A DNA stretch of 64,000 nucleotides from Amoebidium appalachense. Taxonomy: Eukaryota; Ichthyosporea. The notes below the pieces were generated by a model. It had not been told where the DNA came from. It saw only the letters and a list, made by a program, of their open reading frames with translations, and did no database searches. A program made the position numbers and the translations under genes. Positions 48,387 to 64,000 of this stretch are shown piece by piece (position 1 is the first letter of the stretch; each line of letters starts with the position of its first letter). The DNA lies in assembly GCA_963693365.1 (NCBI GenBank), contig CAVNZM010000004.1, positions 7,998,001-8,062,000 of the forward strand, read 5' to 3'.

Positions 48387-51300
48387 TCTTAAAGACTCCC
48401 TCCCTCCCGTCCCCCTATGCGCTGTTTCTTAGAGACTCCCTCCCTCCCTTCCCCCCTATGCGCTGTTTCCTTTAATGTCTAGTTTGCGCAAGACGGGGGT
48501 TTAACCCTCCCGGGGGGATTGGGTCAAAGCGGCACCCTGTTAAAGTCGGAGGGAGGAAGGGGAAGGGAAGGGAATGGGGGGGGGAGGGGGGGAAGAGGTA
48601 GGGGGAGTGAAGGGGAGGGAGGCGTGGGGGGGGGGGAGGGGGGATTGTTAGAAATGGGGTTTGTTTTGCCATTGCAACAGATGTAGTCTGTCGCTTCATT
48701 GGTACACAGCCTCACAAAACTCTTTACGGCACCAAAAAAGAAGAAGAAGAAGATGGCGGTGTTTTGTACGGAGACATCGTTCAGTATACCCCATTAAGAA
48801 AAGTGAAGGGGGCCGGAGCCCGCAGATAGGGGGAGGGGGGGGAGAGGGGGGAGGGGAGGGGGGAGGGCGGCGGCGGGGGGAGGGGGGGGGGGGGAGGGGG
48901 GAGGAAGCGCACAAACAGAGAGTTAGACTGATGAAAAATGGGTTGCTTGAGGCATGTACCATACGGTCAACGGTGCATGTATAAGTGCTTGTGTGTGTGT
49001 GTGCGCGCGCGTGCGTCTGCGTGTGTGAAAGCATTTCCATGGGTGTGTTCGTGTCTTCCTGCGTGTGTGCGCGTGCCTCGTGTGTGTGTGTGTGTGTGTG
49101 TGCACCTATCTTCCTTTTTCGCGTGTGCACATACACTAGCCTCTTGCACATTTTTTGGTTGGTTTGTTCGTTCGTTCTTTTTTTTTTTTTTTTTTTTTTT
49201 GGGGGGGGGGGAGAGGGGGGGGGGGGGGGGGGGGGGGGGGGGACCAAAGAGATATAAACCAGCTCGGGAAAAAAAAAGGAGCGGCTGTGCCCAACCACAC
49301 CAGCCGCGCAACACGTCGTACATGGAACTGAACATGAACAAGGCATGGGTAGAGGTGGGAAGGTGTGCACAGCAGGAGGAGGGGGCAAACAAAACACTTT
49401 TAAACCCCTAACGGCAAACCTTCTTCACTTAACGTGGCCACATAACAGTGAGGCACAGGTCAACCACAGTCCAGCCCCTCTCTCTCTCCTACCCCCCTCC
49501 CCCCCCCAACCTTTCCCAAAAAAAATGCTAAACAGATACACCCCACCTCCAACCACCCTCTCCCTCTCCCCCCCCCCTCCCCCCCCCTCCCCCCCCCCCC
49601 CCCCCCCCCGCCCGCCCCTTTTTTCCCCCCCCAGATAATCACACTTGCCCTTTGTGCAGATCTCCTCCACCCCCTACCCCCCCTTCCTCCCCTCCATTGG
49701 CATAAGAATCTTTCTTCCTCCCTCCCTCCCCCTCCCTCCGTCCTTGCCGTATAGCCAAAAAAAGCGGGGACTGGTGGAGCGGACGGAATGTCTGTTTGGG
49801 GGGTGGATGTGTCAGGTGCATGTTGAAGGTGGCCCGTGCCCGTGTGCATGTGTGCGTGGGGATGTATGGGTGCGTGTGTTTGTGGGTGCAAAATGTGCCT
49901 GCGTGCCTGCGTGCGTACATGGCGTCCGGGAGCATGAAATTTGGTTGGAACGGGAAAGATTTACCTTTCAGGGGGGCTAGAGAGTCACCCCTGTCGCTGC
50001 TCCACGGAATAACTGAAAAGACAGGCACCGGATTTCGGTAATAGAGTATATGGCAACCAAGGCCTAAGACCGTAAAATCGTACCTAAAAAGCGCATGTAT
50101 CATAGGATCTACCACCCGTTGAAACTCTCCTTTAAATGCCACCGTCTTTACTACTGCCAACGTCTTTGCTACTGTGATCTGTGAATGTTTCCGTGTATCC
50201 GATGTTTATTCCCCACTCCAGTGCCGCGGGAAAAAAGTACTGATGATATGGCGAGTCACCGAACAAGCTATTTATGGTAGATTACTTGAAGCCCATGCGT
50301 TTTGAGATAATGTTCTGTAGGGTCGCCTTCAATTTCTATTTACAAATGTTTCCTCTCAAACAACTGCACTGGAATCTGCGAGCAACAGTGACATAAGTAG
50401 AAACGTCCAGCCCCTTATTCCAGCCAAAACGTATGCCTATGCAATTTCCTGTGCGCCTTGTTCTCTTCTCCCTGCTGCGCACCACAATTTTTATACTGAG
50501 CTCCTTTTCCTCCTTTTCATGTTTTCATGTTTTAGGAGACACACAGTCAGCGTCTGGCTTTGGCGGGGCTGGCAGATACGCGCCGACGCCGCGTCCCTTA
50601 TCGGATCTCCCGTCGCTTAGATCGACCTACCAGTGCTCTATGTGGCCGCACTACACCAGCACGAAAATCCATATTTGGTTTATAGACTACCATATATAGC
50701 GTGTCCGCAATCTCACGGACGCTTTATGGAACACTTTTGCACGGATCGCGATCGATCTGTTTCCTGGCTCTCCCTCGCTCCCTTCTCACACTGTGCCTCT
50801 CCTTTTTTTTTTTTTTGACCGTCTAAAGCTCATGTTTTCCCTTCCGCGATTAATGCCTTTACACCGCAACCTCTCTCTGGCTTCAAGGTATTTTTCCGTT
50901 CTATAAGCGAGATAACACGCGTCGATACCAACGTTTGATTATATAGCTTTGCTCTTGGTAAGGTAAGTTGGTCAGCTTCACCCTCTATCTACACAGCAGC
51001 CATAACACAGCAAATTCATGTTGTCAATAACCCTTATTCTTTTCCACGCATACCTGTTTCACCTTATTTTTACTCCCAATAGCACAGAGTTTTTAAGCAT
51101 CAATCTGTGTGTGGTGTACGTGCATGGCAGTCGACTATCAACAGTGTACGCCTTTGCGAAGCGCATGTGCTCTCTCACACCCAAACAATAGACACGAACA
51201 CTATAGCAGAGCATGAACGCAAACACATACAGACTACACGCACGCACGCACGCACGCAGACCCGGCACATACACCTTCTCTACAACATCACGGAAATGGG

Positions 51301-51821
51301 TAAACTTACGAATCATCACGAACGTGGGAGTTCTCGTGGCAGCTGCGAATATTGGTGAACCCCAGGGTGTGCCAGGCGTAAGAAATGGCCAATTTTAAAT
51401 ATTTTCTGTATCATCTAAGTTATTACACTTTTATTTGGACTTGGGTGTATTCACTGTGTGCACACATGTTTGGCCACACATTTTTGGCTTTTTTACTCCC
51501 TCGCCTTTTTACTCCCTCTCCGTCGATTCCAACCTGTTTCACTGTCTTGGCCATCACGATTACTAGAGGTGGGGTTTGTGCCAGTGTGTATATGTGTAAG
51601 GGATAGGTTTGAAGGAGGGATGATGGTATATGGCTTGGATGGATTGGCGAAGAAAAGGACTGGGGGAAAGGGGGACGGAAATGGGGGGAACTCTGCACAA
51701 CGTTAGAGGTTTTTTTCTTTTTCGGTTTTCCTCGCCACAGGCTTTCTCAAAGCTTTCCAGGTTTTTTTTCAAAAAAGAAAAAACTACCTTGGGTAGATGT
51801 GCCACAGAGACAACACTCACG
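48387..51821. other. Divergent intergenic region between the glucokinase-like and SWIB genes
   Basis: It contains G-rich tracts at 48575-48640 and 48829-48903, T-run then G-run at 49177-49242, C-rich tracts at 49490-49608, and unique sequence from 49640 to 51821. Short exon-like pieces exist on the minus strand (see 50120-50330), but I could not assemble a gene. The 5' ends of both flanking genes may include unrecognised non-coding exons here. Confidence 0.55.
50120..50330 (-). other. Possible terminal exon(s) of an unidentified gene
   Basis: On the minus strand a consensus-like CCTACAG acceptor precedes a short frame ending ISKRMGFK-stop. An overlapping frame reads INSLFGDSPYHQYFFPAAL and then EWGINIGYTETFT, with protein-like composition. 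The two cannot both be right, and no upstream exon was found. Treat this as a hint only. Confidence 0.2.
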
Positions 51822-57333
<5,512 letters not shown>

Positions 57334-57524
57334 GATTATGATGTGCCCTTGCACGAACCCTTCCCCCATCCACCTGAATTTTCTGCTTGTGTGTGGATAA
57401 AGTAACGGTTCAGCCCACTATTTTCTTGCTATCAATATGTCTTGGTTTCTCTTCTCTCCTCTCTCGCACTGACATTTTCTTGTTTTTCTTTTCTGTTCTT
57501 TTCTCGTAGAGGGTGAGTGGGGAA

Positions 57525-57557
<33 letters not shown>

Positions 57558-57615
57558 GGGGGAGGGGGAATGGTGGGTACCGGTGGGTGTGTCTGTGTGT
57601 GTGTGTGTGTGTGTT

Positions 57616-57663
<48 letters not shown>

Positions 57664-58430
57664 TTTTCTTCCTTTCCTCCTCCGCCGGTTCCCACGGTTC
57701 CCATTTTTTTTGTTGTTGTTGTTGTTTTGAAGTTTGTGTTTTATTGAATCCCCTTTCCCCTTAATTCATCCTTTCCTGAGACCGGTTTTCTATTCTAGCA
57801 TATGTTCGATCAGCAACATCTCTACTTGTGTAGTCGTGTGCATATTATTCCTAACCCTTTTAGGCAGTACATATTCAAACACGGAGGCATTTTTGCGTGC
57901 AATGTGATTGTAACACACTTGTGCATTCATACACACTAAAAACCAATGCCCATGGCTAATGCACACACAGCACTCATGTTTTACGTTGGCAGGACACCAG
58001 GGGTAAGAACGAGTTTCAGTCATACACCTAACCGCTTCAGTGTGGGTCTGTATACGGATAGGGATGGGGCCAGTTAAACCGAGAGCCTTTCTATATAGGC
58101 GTCTTTTGATAATTACAAGGATTAAACTTGTGCATTGCTAAGTTTTTGTTCTCCGGTGGTCGACTCCTCGACATTATGTTACCAGCTATGTCCAATAATA
58201 AAGCCCTGTTTGGTATCATGAAGTGTGAGCACGCTTGTGGCAGCTTGTACGTATACCAGCACAAGTATACCCCAGCAACTTACAAATCGTTGTGTGCGCA
58301 CTGTACATGTGGTGAGCTCGAGTTGTGCGAGTGCAAGATATTTAAGTTTTTCTTCTTGCCGTTTCCTTCATAATGATTGCCGTTATTAGCACATGATCAC
58401 ACGTGTCTGACATCGTATGAATTCGACCAG

Positions 58431-58476
<46 letters not shown>

Positions 58477-58542
58477 ACACACAGACACACACACACCTTC
58501 CTCCTCCTCCCCCGTAAATTCCCCACCCCCATAACCCTTGGC

Positions 58543-58622
<80 letters not shown>

Positions 58623-59176
58623 GCCCAATCCTCATGAGTGTCCAATCAATCCCCCTGCATGCTCCCCCCCCCCCCCCGAATTTGAGGGAGGGGCACTTAT
58701 TTATTGATCCCCCCCCCCCCCCCCCCCAAACACACACACACACACACACACTTCCTAGAAATTTATGGAGCTGCTGATAAGGAGGCCCCCACGGCCATTT
58801 TGAAAAAAGGGCCGTGCTTTTGGGCCTCCCCCCTCACCATCTCCTGACTTGGCTAGCCGAATCTCCCGAGCCTCACTCCTAGGTCTCCGGACGGATCGAT
58901 TCCCGGCGGAAGTGATCACCAAACCTCGGGAATAAAGCCCTGAGCCCTGTGAATGTTCATGAATCCGCGCGCTGTATCATATGTATCTGCGGGCCCGGTC
59001 AGTCACAAAAGTTGAGGCTAAAGGAACGAAAGACACGTTTGTACCCGCATTCTCTACCTCTGTATTGACCATACTGCTTTGCCGTTCTCAAGGCTATAGA
59101 ATGCCGTTTTCAAGGCTATAGAAACACTATCACACACATCGAAACACCAACGTTTGTTACAAGGAAAGAAACGAGG
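57334..59176. other. Intergenic between SWIB and ANKRD40-like genes
   Basis: It has long poly(G) tracts at 57528-57556 and 57618-57661 with a (GT)n between them, unique sequence at 57700-58430, and C-run, (CA)n and (TA)n at 58431-58619. The 5' flank of the next gene follows from about 58750. A frame at 58128-58373 has many cysteines (CEHACGS..., CAHCTCGELELCEC) but no splice or domain support. Confidence 0.6.
58541..58619 (+). repeat. (CA)n-(TA)n compound microsatellite
   Basis: About 40 nt of (CA)n passing directly into about 34 nt of (TA)n. Confidence 0.95.
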
Positions 59177-63700
<4,524 letters not shown>

Positions 63701-63844
63701 GTGGGAATATGGTTTTTGGGTGCTAGGCAATCGCCAGGGGAAGAGAGAGAGAGGGGGGGGGAGGGGGGGGTTGTGTTTATTTTCCATTTTATTTTATTTT
63801 GCTTATTTTTCATTATTTTTTATTTAATTTTTATTTTGTTTTTG

Positions 63845-63848
<4 letters not shown>

Positions 63849-63910
<62 letters not shown>
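63849..63910 (+). repeat. (ATT)n trinucleotide microsatellite
   Basis: About 20 copies of ATT, followed by about 20 G and then the last SINE-like copy. Read on the minus strand this is element, C(n), (AAT)n. Confidence 0.95.
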
Positions 63911-63911
<1 letters not shown>

Positions 63912-63930
63912 GGGGGGGGGGGGGGGGGGG

Positions 63931-64000
63931 TTGAATACGTCAAAAAGTACGAAGTACACAAGAACAAACGGATTAACACGATGCAGAATGCAAGCCATAC
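63931..64000 (-). repeat. Dispersed SINE-like repeat, copy 7 (cut by the window edge)
   Basis: On the minus strand it reads GTATGGCTTGCATTCTGCAT, CGTGTTAATCCGTTTGTTC, TTGTGTACTTCGTACTTTTT and GACGTATTCAA, then poly(C) and (AAT)n. It is almost identical to the copy at 13393-13550. It is antisense to the ANKRD40-like gene, unlike the other copies. Confidence 0.8.

Noticed and set aside
58128-58373. Cysteine-containing 81-codon ORF upstream of the ANKRD40-like gene
   Set aside because: Cys and His are frequent, but the spacing fits no zinc-binding motif I know, and the frame lies in intergenic DNA.
58890-58920. B-box-like GGATCGATTCCC
   Set aside because: No complementary T-stem, anticodon arm or acceptor stem can be drawn around it.

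Overview
The window is nuclear DNA from a eukaryote, most likely a microbial one of unknown lineage. Its genes are split into many short exons (about 24-420 nt) by GT-AG introns. Introns and intergenic DNA are dominated by simple repeats: (CA)n/(GT)n, (GA)n/(CT)n and homopolymeric C or G runs, some longer than 60-80 nt. There is no sign of operons, ribosome binding sites or prokaryotic organisation. Most long ORFs, such as HTHT, CVCV, PPPP and GGGG proteins, are microsatellite translations. I modelled genes by finding exons with protein-like composition, consensus splice sites and matching intron phases, then recognising the joined protein. No search was run.

Layout. (1) 450-6762, + strand: the C-terminal part of a Nup107/Nup84-type nucleoporin. 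(2) 15397-9265, - strand: a Pho80/P-type cyclin with a long Gln/Asn/Pro/Ser-rich tail and one probable 1-nt frameshift. (3) 15.4-25.0 kb: no supportable gene, but a degenerate ~465-nt tandem duplication near 19 kb. (4) 26251-25019, - strand: an intronless gene for a secreted protein with five copies of a six-cysteine module that I do not recognise. (5) 37253-30954, - strand: CDC6, complete in 11 exons, with E2F-like and CCAAT sites upstream. (6) 48386-39979, - strand: a bacterial-type glucokinase-fold protein in 10 exons whose two ATP-phosphate loops look altered and which ends in a tail anchor. (7) 51822-57333, + strand: a DEK_C plus SWIB chromatin protein in 10 exons. (8) 59177 to beyond the window, + strand: an ANKRD40-like ankyrin protein, first five exons.

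The gene set is mostly housekeeping: nuclear pore, cell cycle (cyclin, CDC6), chromatin and sugar-kinase fold. The genes look independently transcribed. The unusual material is the tail-anchored glucokinase-like protein, the six-cysteine modular secreted protein, and a dispersed ~100-160 nt SINE-like repeat ending in poly(C). That repeat has at least seven copies, all inside introns. Several introns also have (GT)n near the donor and (CA)n at the acceptor, which could pair in RNA. In a few places exon edges with their splice sites have been partly duplicated.
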